64,000 nt of DNA from Rossellomorea aquimaris (lineage in GTDB: Bacteria > Bacillota > Bacilli > Bacillales > Bacillaceae_B): contig NZ_JXZC01000002.1 of NCBI RefSeq assembly GCF_000935355.1, positions 186,001-250,000 of the forward strand, given 5' to 3'. Under the pieces are notes generated by a model. It searched no databases. It was given only the letters and a program-made list of their open reading frames with translations, and was not told where the DNA came from. The first letter of the stretch is position 1. Every line of letters starts with the position of its first letter. Below are positions 24,601 through 33,100 of this stretch, piece by piece. A program made the position numbers and the translations under genes.

Positions 24601-25736
24601 TAATTCCCTTGATCCCCAGAGTTCCCAGCGGCAACAACGGCTGTCACACCACTTAACACGGCATGATCAACGGCTATGCTCGTTGCATACAAAGGGTTAT
24701 TCGTTGCTGCTCCAAGGGAGAGGTTGATGACATCCATTCCATCTGCCACAGCACGGTCAATCCCGGCAAGAATATTACTCGTTGATCCAGATCCGTATGG
24801 ACCTAATACACGGTATACATTTAATTCCGCATCTGGAGCGACACCAATCACTTTGTAATCTGAATCATTTACAGCTTGACCCACAATCGTTCCTGAGACA
24901 TGTGTACCATGATCTGTGTAGTAACTGTTCCCTTGATTGTTTTCAGGATATCCAGAAGCTTTCCAGTCATCATACGTTGCTTCCATCGGATCATCATCTT
25001 TATCTACAAAATCGTATCCGCCTTTATAGGCATCTTTTAAATCAGGATGGTTATAATCGATTCCTGTATCGATCACTCCAACCTTGACTCCTTTACCAGT
25101 GAACCCTTCTTTATGTAGCTGATCAATATTCATGAAAGGAATACTGTCCACTTTTGTAGTTGATCCTTCTTCTTCATCTGTTTTTGGTGGAGGAGAAAGC
25201 TGGACTTCTTCTTCACTATATACAGCCTTAACGATTTCTGATTCTAACAGGTTTTCAACTTCATTGGCTGGTAGAGTCATCGCTACACCATTAAACGCAT
25301 CTTTATACGTGTGCTTAATTTCGTAGTTTTCTTTCCCCGATTTCGTCTTTTTCACTAATTTTTCATTCAAGTCTTTTTTAAATTTTGCGTGGGACTCTTC
25401 TACCTGTTTCTTTGCCTTCTCAAGAGAAACGTCTTTCCCCTTTAAAGATTGTTTGATTTTTTCTGTCTTTGCAGGAAGCTGTTCAAATTCGACAATGACA
25501 GTCACTTCTTCTTCGCTTTTTAAATCAATGTCCCTTGATAATTGCAGACCCCTCATTGATCGATTGGCTTCTAGTTTGTCCAATGCCTCACGTTGTTCTG
25601 TTGACAAGCCCGCCAAGATTTTCATTGCATCCGACTGTGTTTCTGCATGTACAGCTGGCCCATGACTTAAAGGTGCAACTCCACCCATAAGAAGCCCTGC
25701 ACTTAATGCAATCTTTGAATATTTGATAGCTTTCAT
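21639..25736 (-). CDS. Secreted subtilase 1: I9-S8-PA-Fn3-like-dockerin (Vpr-like)
   Basis: A 1365-residue exoprotease. Signal peptide 1-31 (AVHA cleavage), I9 propeptide about 70-180, then the S8 domain with Asp223 (VIDTGID), His276 (DHGTHVSG), oxyanion Asn in AAGNSG and Ser602 (GTSMASPQ). A PA domain is inserted at about 410-545. Beta-sandwich/Fn3-like modules follow, and a type I dockerin with two EF-hand-like loops (DINKDNAIDIHD, DINFDGTTDKKD) sits at about 1283-1335. Catalytic and PA layout equals B. subtilis Vpr, but the protein is far longer. AAAGGGG precedes the ATG. A good promoter is at 25766-25794 and a terminator follows. No cohesin is seen nearby, so the dockerin partner is unknown. 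Confidence 0.92.
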   Translation of the reverse strand: MKAIKYSKIALSAGLLMGGVAPLSHGPAVHAETQSDAMKILAGLSTEQREALDKLEANRSMRGLQLSRDIDLKSEEEVTVIVEFEQLPAKTEKIKQSLKGKDVSLEKAKKQVEESHAKFKKDLNEKLVKKTKSGKENYEIKHTYKDAFNGVAMTLPANEVENLLESEIVKAVYSEEEVQLSPPPKTDEEEGSTTKVDSIPFMNIDQLHKEGFTGKGVKVGVIDTGIDYNHPDLKDAYKGGYDFVDKDDDPMEATYDDWKASGYPENNQGNSYYTDHGTHVSGTIVGQAVNDSDYKVIGVAPDAELNVYRVLGPYGSGSTSNILAGIDRAVADGMDVINLSLGAATNNPLYATSIAVDHAVLSGVTAVVAAGNSGDQGNYTLGSPGAAALALTVGASSAPSFVTTYDGVFSVEGKELDGVLQLMTNKWTDEFSKLQGQSFEMVEVGEGGPADYNGKDVTGKVAFVARGSFALIEKMEYAKQNGAKAVIIYNMNPDEGHIPHYLGESNDNIPTFSLTNQDGLEVKELLKDGTPTITLGEMGEAEISGDELASFSSKGPSGTLYDIKPEVTAPGVNILSTVPSYMQNKEDSSDYSHAYQRLSGTSMASPQVAGIAALLLQAHPDYTPSEIKSVLMNTADPLKNQYSVFEVGAGRVDPMQAIHSDTMISVLDETPFIENQEEIIIPEQTGGLSYGFIPMGDEHITKTTNLSITNNSNNNNKYDISVEYNVGAKASGSLDAERNGVRLNVPSSMKVKKNKEEQFNAILTIPKTAQKGTYEGYIVIQNQKDPEDSYRIPFGAKVVEEGIGYFDVYTKSISTNRVNNPYSRKETDLDFRLNSPMERLDWVLVDRDTKEDLGWITGVNSAGAAIDVDYYIEEGFYGYYYPLTGNDKKPLSYTKVRVEDGIYDVKMIGTTKDGKQFTKTSTISLDNGAPTVVYDQTNAMPTGDFPIVELEEGQETVTLSGSLLDAEIEETAKTDIPLTQASNNIWYGPNGPSYRLQVDENGKFSKEINVNTSYIREIQYLGADYAGNTAIPKVVYYVPKGFQFIFAKADKDSYQMGDKVTYTFYAKNLENAHDFSMYTYNSSKFLDSVEFQLADGLPEGTELNVTKTGTTSVRSDIEIKIPGEGVSGDVALFKIVADTNEQEFFNAYSPLFSSVSTMKINNGPRIPTKMGAHPVYPKVSKVNAGFIGAEGLLTDAGRFDYSRDYTQIGATIHLEDKDGNIYPVTIPKNGVINFEQLPASVHKYTVVTDVPGHYTTYTPLEAGRTENGVDIGEYVTYYMAVSKPGDINKDNAIDIHDALLLQQNWGTDYRNTDINFDGTTDKKDFTLLEKYYLSENDFVLDTPDPQSEANGKTIDTIKEELGINP

Positions 25737-25765
25737 GACTTCAACCCCTTTTTCTTTCTAATTAA

Positions 25766-25794
25766 ATTATATTGTCGAAAGACGTATTCGTCAT
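25766..25794 (-). promoter_or_regulatory. Candidate sigma-A promoter of subtilase 1
   Basis: ATGACG (25789-25794) and TATAAT (25766-25771) are 17 bp apart on the minus strand, about 30 bases before the start codon. Confidence 0.6.
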
Positions 25795-26227
25795 TGGGGG
25801 GAATTTTGTCATTATTGGGAGGCAGGTTATGGTGGTATTTGTGTTTACCTAGGGGAGAAAATCAGAAAAACCAACTATTTTGGAGGCTGAAAAATGACTC
25901 ATCACACAAATTAGTCCATAAGACCCGAAACTTTCATCCTATTAAAGTTGGGGGAAAATTGATTTAGTTGGCATAAGTAAAGGGATTTAATATAAATAAT
26001 ACCAATATTAACCTTTTTTAATTAAAAAGAGGATTTTATAAATAGTAAACTTTCTAAATTGTTTTTACATCCTGAAGATGCTGTGCAAAAATAAAGCCCC
26101 TCCCTCTTAAATAAAAGTTTGTTTCAATATCATTTGAAGCTATGTTTAAGTAAGATGGTCCTTCTAATAAATATAATCATTATCGTATATTTAATAGAGT
26201 GTATTTACTAGAGTCGACTTATGAAAG

Positions 26228-26269
26228 AATAAGCCAGGACTAACCTCTTTAATAGAATAGTCCTGGCTT
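26228..26269 (-). terminator. Intrinsic terminator of subtilase 2
   Basis: A perfect 12-bp stem (26231-26242 with 26258-26269) lies immediately after the stop codon, with a T-rich tail on the minus strand. Confidence 0.85.
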
Positions 26270-26274
26270 CATTT

Positions 26275-29200
26275 CTAGTGTTTCACTGTAATTTTTTTCT
26301 TCTCAGATGTCAACGATAATCCCGATTCATCTGTTCCCGTGACGGTCACATAATAGTCACCGTCCGGATATTCAGCAGCAGCATACCATTTCAACCCATA
26401 AATCGAATGTTCATTTTCAATATCGGCATACTCGATCATTTCGCCTTCTGCATTTGAAATCTCAATTCGCCAATCCATCCGTTTGTATCCAAAGACTAAG
26501 ATGGAAGCCGGTTTCGTTTCATTCACATTGGATCGTGAAACATTCCAATAATTGATAAATGGATCTGCATTCAGCAATTCCTCATTTCCAGTATAACCAA
26601 CACCAACATTTTGGAGAGCATCTATGGCTGAAATCATGACAATTTCAGGCTTTTCGTCGGTAATGTACTCATTTGCATCACTGTATACGCTTTTTCGACT
26701 ACCACCATTTACCCAGATGAAATTTCCGATATGTTTCGTTCCTTCTTCTGTGACACCCCACGTAATTTTATACTTCCCATCTGTTTGTTCTGTAATCTTG
26801 ATATTTTTAACTACAGGCGCAACAGAATCCAGTTTAAACGGAATTTTCGTTTGTTGAGGCTCTGCTCCCTCATAATTCAATGTACTCTCATACACATACG
26901 TATAGTTCCCGTCAGGAAGTTGGTTCCCGCCGTCATCTTCCCCACTCCAGAACATCCCATCGAACTTATAAGAGTAATTTCCATAGCCCATAATGTTCTT
27001 TCTGAATGGGTACGGGCTGCCATCTTCCGTAAATTCACCGAAATTCGTGATGTTGGCAACAGTTTTTCCATTCTCATCCTCTACCTTCAGAGACATTTCT
27101 TTCAAATTACGAAACGCCGTGAAGGAAGGATATATACCTGACGCAACCGCATTCTTAGAATATCCAATCTTATTTGGATCAAATGTTCCTGTGGAAGTAT
27201 CATACCCCATAGGCAACTCCATTACGTCATTCCAAAGAACGGTATATCCTAAGTATGGATCTCCATTCACCGGACTCACATCAATATTATTAAGGGAATC
27301 CCAATCGCCGTAATATCCCATGAAAGGCATCGTTAAAGTTGCTAAATCTTTTACAGAGGTTCCTTTAGGAACAAAGCGGACAAACCCTTCAACAAAACGA
27401 CCTTCGCTTAACCCTTCCGGGAGTGTGACAGAGATCTTCACTTCGCCATCACGACGTGGTTTGTATTGAATTTTCTTGTCTCCCATCTGTTTTCCGTTGA
27501 TTTTAACGACCGCTCCCTCTATCGGTATTGAATGTAAAGTTAGATATTCTCTTTCTACACCGCCATATGTCTTCTTCTCTGTCTCATCCATTAACAGATC
27601 TACTGCGATTTCATATTGGTCATTGGCTTTTTCAAGCTTTTTTGCCAAGGGCTCTACATCCAATGTGAAATCGAACGTTCTGTCCACTTCCTTTAACGCA
27701 ACGGATGCAGCCTTTTCCAAAGGGGCACCTACATGTTCCACAAGGTAAGGAGATTTAATCGCTTGTTCAATCTTCATCAAACCTGAACCTTGACGTCTTG
27801 GTGAGTATAAGGAATTCTCATCGTTGGGATTCGTTAACACCTGGGACGTGTTCATTAATGCATTCTTCGCTTTTAAGACCGTTTCTTCATTTTTTGGTAA
27901 ACCTAACTCCTCGTAATACTTCTCAAGAAGTAAAGCCGCTCCAGCTGCTACGTGTGGAGTTGCCATGGATGTTCCACTCATGGTTTCATACTCGTTGTTC
28001 AATACTGTCGAGCTGATCTTTCCTCCAGGAGCTGTGATTTCTGGTTTAAAGCTTAAATCCGTTGGTGAACCATAAGAAGAGAATGAAGACATCGGTTCTG
28101 TTGTCGGGTTTTGTACCCAAACACCTTCATCTGACAGTTGCACTGAAATCTTCTCTCCGCTTTGTAATCGCTCGATTAATTGATCTCCTTCTGTATGTCC
28201 AGTCGTAACGGCTGGAATGGTGTATCTTGAGAAATTTAAACTTGCATAAGATGGATATTTATCCGGTGGGATGACGATCAGTCCGACTGCCCCTTTTTTT
28301 GCTGAGTCATATTGAAGAGTCGAATAAATAGCATACGATTTTGCAGGTTTTGCAACTACAATTTTCCCTTCTAGATCCAAACCATCCAAATGGCTGCCAA
28401 ATCCTTCACCGGCGAAAATCAATTCGTAATCTTGACCAGCTTCGAGTTCATCACTAAGCTTTTTGGAACTGGATTGTGTTTGATATCCAAGCTGACTTCC
28501 ATCATTCAAACTGAAAGCATCGACACTCATCTGATCATTCTCTGATGAAGCAACCTGCAGTGCGGATGGTGTTACACCAGGGTCGCCAACAAGACCGATA
28601 TCAGGATTTTCGGCCCATGGTAATTGTGATTTTTCCAGCAAGTTTTGTTTTGTACTATAAGAAGCGTTACCTGCCGCAGCTACGACTAATACCCCATGTT
28701 CTGTTGCATATTGAATGGCACGTTGTACCGGATCATTCGGGTCTACGCTTCCTGCGTCAGATCCCAGACTTAAATTGATGACATCAGCACCAAACTCCAC
28801 CGCATGATAGATTCCAGCCACAATATCATCGTCATATGCACCACTTCTACTATCCGAGAATACTTTTTCGGCCAAAAGCTGTACATCCGGTGCCACTCCC
28901 ATCGCCTTTTTCTGGGATTCTTCGTATGCCCCGACAATTCCTGCTACGTGGGTTCCGTGGGAATTACTTGCAGGAATGACATTGGTGTCTTTATCTGCCC
29001 AGTCATAGCCTGTTGGTACTTTGTCTGTATACCAAACATCATCTACTTCCGACTCATCAAGCTTCTCTTGTATGTTATGTTCATTATACTTCGCTTTTTT
29101 CTTTCCTTTTTCAGAAAGCGTCATGGCCTCATGGCGATAGTCGATGCCAGAATCCACGATCGCTACGACCATTCCATCGCCGCTGTAATTATATTTCGTC

Positions 29201-29700
29201 CATACATTCATCGCTTCCACAAGCTCATTGCTCTTTACATCCATATGCTCATAGGTTTTGGCCAGACGAATATCCTTTACGCCCTCTAGCTCTTTGATTT
29301 TCTCTGCGTCTTTCATCGTCGTTTCCATACTGAATCCATAAAAACCTGTTGAATACGTATGTATGATTTTAGAAGAAGCATCCCTCTTTTTCATAAACGT
29401 ATTTTTCACTTGCTCAACCTGTTTTTCAGGTGCCGTTTTCAGTTTCTTATTTACGTCCACCTCTACAATTAGGCGAATATTTTCATTTGGGTTGAATGCT
29501 TTAAGGTGCTGTCCATATAAAGAATCATCGGTAGCCTTCTTTTCCATATCCATCAATGGGAGTTTCCCTTTATGGATATGAGCAGGATCCTTTTCTTCCT
29601 TAGACTGATAGAATTCAGCACTTGCTGGCGTAATCATACTGCTGCTTAGGAGAACGGACATCAATCCAATGGATAACGTACTTTTCTTCGAAACCATCAT
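26275..29700 (-). CDS. Secreted subtilase 2: C5a peptidase/lactocepin-like S8 protease
   Basis: A 1141-residue exoprotease. Signal peptide 1-28 (ASA cleavage) and an I9-like propeptide about 70-150. The S8 triad is Asp183 (IVDSGID), His248 (SHGTHVAG) and Ser578 (GTSMATPH), with a PA insert at about 400-525. The C-terminal half has Fn3_5-type beta domains (GRFVEGFVRFVPKG, FMGYYGDW, YDTSTGTFDPNKIGYS) as in streptococcal C5a peptidase and lactococcal cell-envelope proteinase. No LPXTG anchor or dockerin is present, so it should be released. The doublet ATGATG follows AAGGGTG. A 27-codon ORF overlaps this start from upstream. It is monocistronic with its own terminator. Confidence 0.9.
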   Translation of the reverse strand: MMVSKKSTLSIGLMSVLLSSSMITPASAEFYQSKEEKDPAHIHKGKLPLMDMEKKATDDSLYGQHLKAFNPNENIRLIVEVDVNKKLKTAPEKQVEQVKNTFMKKRDASSKIIHTYSTGFYGFSMETTMKDAEKIKELEGVKDIRLAKTYEHMDVKSNELVEAMNVWTKYNYSGDGMVVAIVDSGIDYRHEAMTLSEKGKKKAKYNEHNIQEKLDESEVDDVWYTDKVPTGYDWADKDTNVIPASNSHGTHVAGIVGAYEESQKKAMGVAPDVQLLAEKVFSDSRSGAYDDDIVAGIYHAVEFGADVINLSLGSDAGSVDPNDPVQRAIQYATEHGVLVVAAAGNASYSTKQNLLEKSQLPWAENPDIGLVGDPGVTPSALQVASSENDQMSVDAFSLNDGSQLGYQTQSSSKKLSDELEAGQDYELIFAGEGFGSHLDGLDLEGKIVVAKPAKSYAIYSTLQYDSAKKGAVGLIVIPPDKYPSYASLNFSRYTIPAVTTGHTEGDQLIERLQSGEKISVQLSDEGVWVQNPTTEPMSSFSSYGSPTDLSFKPEITAPGGKISSTVLNNEYETMSGTSMATPHVAAGAALLLEKYYEELGLPKNEETVLKAKNALMNTSQVLTNPNDENSLYSPRRQGSGLMKIEQAIKSPYLVEHVGAPLEKAASVALKEVDRTFDFTLDVEPLAKKLEKANDQYEIAVDLLMDETEKKTYGGVEREYLTLHSIPIEGAVVKINGKQMGDKKIQYKPRRDGEVKISVTLPEGLSEGRFVEGFVRFVPKGTSVKDLATLTMPFMGYYGDWDSLNNIDVSPVNGDPYLGYTVLWNDVMELPMGYDTSTGTFDPNKIGYSKNAVASGIYPSFTAFRNLKEMSLKVEDENGKTVANITNFGEFTEDGSPYPFRKNIMGYGNYSYKFDGMFWSGEDDGGNQLPDGNYTYVYESTLNYEGAEPQQTKIPFKLDSVAPVVKNIKITEQTDGKYKITWGVTEEGTKHIGNFIWVNGGSRKSVYSDANEYITDEKPEIVMISAIDALQNVGVGYTGNEELLNADPFINYWNVSRSNVNETKPASILVFGYKRMDWRIEISNAEGEMIEYADIENEHSIYGLKWYAAAEYPDGDYYVTVTGTDESGLSLTSEKKKITVKH

Positions 29701-29780
29701 ATTTTCACCCTTTTTGATAGAATAGTATCTTTCTTTTTACGTAGCTCATAGAAGAAACAGTACTCCCGTGTAAGTATCAT
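29697..29780 (-). CDS. Possible 27-residue upstream ORF overlapping the subtilase 2 start
   Basis: An ATG (29778-29780) six bases after AAGGGGG opens 27 codons (MILTREYCFFYELRKKKD, then nine more) whose TGA overlaps the ATGATG start of subtilase 2. The peptide is basic, without a signal sequence. The strong ribosome site and the overlapping stop/start suggest translational coupling or a leader peptide. It could also be chance. Confidence 0.35.
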   Translation of the reverse strand: MILTREYCFFYELRKKKDTILSKRVKI

Positions 29781-30186
29781 AAATATCCCCCTTCACTTCC
29801 CCTCCTCCTTCTATCAGTTTGAATACGGAGTACCATACCCTAAGCATTTCTGTTAAGTGATCCGGTTTCCTGTTGGGGGAGTTCCGATTTACAAACAAGG
29901 GCATAACGGGTCTTTTCACCCTGAAAATTCAAACATTTTTTGCATTTCTCTTCAAATAGCCCTGACTGTTAGTTAGAAAGAATGAAAATTCTAAAAAAAA
30001 TTGGGGGAAACCAGGGACATTTTAATAATAAAAGAATAGAAGGATGTCAAAAGAATTCATTATAAGTAAATAGACTCACCATACTGATTGCTCTATATGT
30101 TTAAATAGCCACCCATTGGAAATAAGAAAAAGGGAAAGAAATGTTCATGAACATTTCTTTCCCTTTTGTTAGTTAATCCCTACTTG
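29781..30186. other. Non-coding upstream region of subtilase 2
   Basis: It holds two TTGGGGGA boxes (29873-29880 and 30001-30009), a purine-rich stretch near 29791-29815 and the terminator of subtilase 3 (30128-30167). No clear sigma-A promoter was found by eye, and no gene is supported. Confidence 0.45.
30128..30167 (-). terminator. Intrinsic terminator of subtilase 3
   Basis: A perfect 40-bp palindrome with A and T ends lies 20 bases after the stop codon; it may work in both directions. Confidence 0.85.
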
Positions 30187-33100
30187 TTATTCAGTTCGTT
30201 CTAATCCCATCATATTCAAATAATAGGCTAGATCTTTTTTACCGTTTGTTTCTTTAGGTGATTTCCCTTTAGGCGCATCCGGTCCTTTTGTTAAGAAGTT
30301 CTTTTCAATGAATCGAACGTCGGTCTCATTTACTACTCCATCCTGATTCAGGTCATATGTTTGAACCTCAGGGTTTTCTTTACCGTAGTACTCAACGATA
30401 TCCTGAACATCTTTGATGTCGATCAAACTGTCACTGTTTACATCTCCTGCAAGACCCATTTTGGTTCCTCCGGAAACGAACCTTCCATACTCTTCACCCT
30501 TTAATTCAAATCCAGGTATGAATGGAGTATAAGTCTTTATATGTCCTGGTGTTTCCACTACGACATTGTATGTCTCACGTGAAGCCGGAACACCATAAAT
30601 GGTGTATTTCCCATTTGCAGCAATGCTGCCTTCGTATTTTTCACCATCCGGTGATAGGGCATATACCCTCGCTCCGATATTTTGAACTACACCATTTGGT
30701 AAATATAGATTTCCGCTGCCACTTTTCTTCAAAAATGCTTCTGGTTTGATATTCCCTTCTACCCTTGAATGTTTGGACACGAAGTTATAAGAAGATGTGC
30801 TGTAATATGGAAGAGTTACAGCCTCACCCTCACCTGCTTTTGAGTAACTTGACTTAGTTACATCAAGTTTATCAGATCCATAAAACCAGTCATCTTGATT
30901 GACCTTGAACGTTACGTCCACAACGGGCATATCACCATTTAATCCGGAGTACCCTTCCCCATTCAATGCAGCTCCCAACGTGACAGTCTGGTAATATCCC
31001 GTACCGCTTACAATAGGATCTTGCAGGGTTGCTTGAAGTCTGTTTTCTTCGGCATAGGCTTTAAAATCACCGTTCAGCTTTGCCGATTCGAATGAGTACA
31101 TTTCCCCTTTATATTGAATCGTGTACTCTCCGGAAATAAAATCTTTCACGTTATTCAAGCTCAGCGTCATGGTCACTGTATCGTTTAACCCAACTTCTTT
31201 CTTGTTGTAATCAGATGTTACATATTCAGTGCCCTCTTGTAAGAAGATATAATGTTGGTAATTGACATTCATTGCAATATCAGCACCGGCTAAACTTAAT
31301 CTTAATGGTCCATCTGCAATATCAGAAGGTTCGATTCCAAACTGAGTATCCCCTTCTGAATCCGCTGAAGGGAAACAACAATTGTAGTATGGACGAATGC
31401 CTGTTGCTATAAAAAATCTGTTTGATGATTGATCATAATTCATACCTTTTGATTGCAAGACATCCACTGTTTCATCCTGCACATTTCCGTGGAGCCAGAA
31501 TGCTGTCTTTCCAAACTCTTCCGTGTACATATCTTCACTGATTTCATACACATCAGGAGCTTTATCAAATGTCACTTGGGGTTTTGAATTGTCTACGATA
31601 ACAGGTGTGTCGATCGTATACGTTTTTCCTTCTTCATCATACCCGATGAACTCCATGTCATAGTCCCCTTCAGGCAAATCAATGTATTGTTCAGATATCG
31701 GATTTTGTTCGTCATTCGTAAATGGATAAACGCCTCCAGCAAAAACAGCAGGGATGTAATACCTGAAATCAGCCTTTGCATTCGCTTGATTAAGGGAAGC
31801 AATGAATCCAATTGCATCACCTGATTTTCCATCTTTCATTAGAATGTCTATCCTTGTCAGCGGGTTCTTCATTTGAAACATTGCTGAGATGAATGGATGG
31901 TAATACTGCCACTTAGGTGTATTATTTGCTAATGCTGGTCGGTCTGTTTCAAGAAAGTCGAACCCTTTTCCAGTGACTCGGATTGCAAACGGAACCTGGT
32001 ACGTTTCACTCGCATCACTTGCATTCGTCAGGTGAATATATCCTTCATATCGCCCTTCTTCTGCATCTTCCGGAACCGTGATCGTTGGTGAAATCTCTTT
32101 CGAGCCGCTTGCGGCAACAGCTACACTCGACGGAACGTCCAAGTGGATGCCGTTCGCAGCTGAATCCTTGATACCTGTACGTTCACCATGGTATTCGACT
32201 TCAACCTTGAATGACTTATCTTCCCCGCCATTGTTCTCTATGATCATCCTGCTGTCTGCTTTAATTCCATCGTCATCTTTGTAGTGACTTCCGAAAGAGA
32301 TGGATGCCGTCTCTTCATCGATCTCGACCTCTTCACCATTTTCATTTAGATTTTTTGTTGTATCCATCACTTTGATGGATACATCGGCATGTACTGCATC
32401 ATAGGCATCCACACGTCCCGCTCCCTGTTCAAATACGGATACGTCACCATTCAAGTCTTCTGCCGTGTTCATTAAGGCGGCTTTCACATCGAATGGTGAG
32501 AGATTTGGATTTTCTTGAAGCATGAGGGCCGCCACTCCCGCAACATGAGGTGTTGCCATGGATGTTCCCTGAAGGCGGGCATAGGCTGCAGAATAGTCTA
32601 CCCCTTCTTCCGGGCTATTGATATATTCTGGAATGGTTGAGAAGATCGCTACCCCAGGTGCCACAACATCCGGTTTAATATCATAGCTTCCAGCCACAGG
32701 TCCCCTTGAGCTGAAGCTGGCCAGGTTATCCCCTTCTGTTTGGACAGACGTTACATCTCCAAACGTAATGGATGCGTTATCGCCTAGCCCTTTCAGACGC
32801 TCTCCATCCGCTTTTGTCATACGGAAGGTCGGGATATAGTCTGATCCTTCTCCCAAATAGGCCTGAATCTCACCGTCTATATTATTGTAGATGATGACAG
32901 CTTCAGCCCCTGCTTCTTTCGCATGTATCATTTTATCTGCAAAGGTAATTTCTCCACGTTGAATCAAAGCGATTTTTCCTGTTAAATCTTTCCCCTCGAA
33001 ATCAGCTTCATAACCAAGTCCGGCAAAAACGACTGGTTTGGATTGATTTTGAAGGGATGTCAAATTATCAGAGAAATTCTTCCCTAGTAGTAAAACATTC

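Larger units (their letters stand above)
25737..26274. other. 538-bp upstream region of subtilase 1
   Basis: Besides the promoter (25766-25794) and the terminator of subtilase 2 (26231-26269) it holds two TTGGGGGA-type boxes (25794-25803 and 25948-25956), one TTTACCTA box (25844-25851) and a short direct repeat of GTCATT before G-rich tracts. No coding region is supported. Confidence 0.5.
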
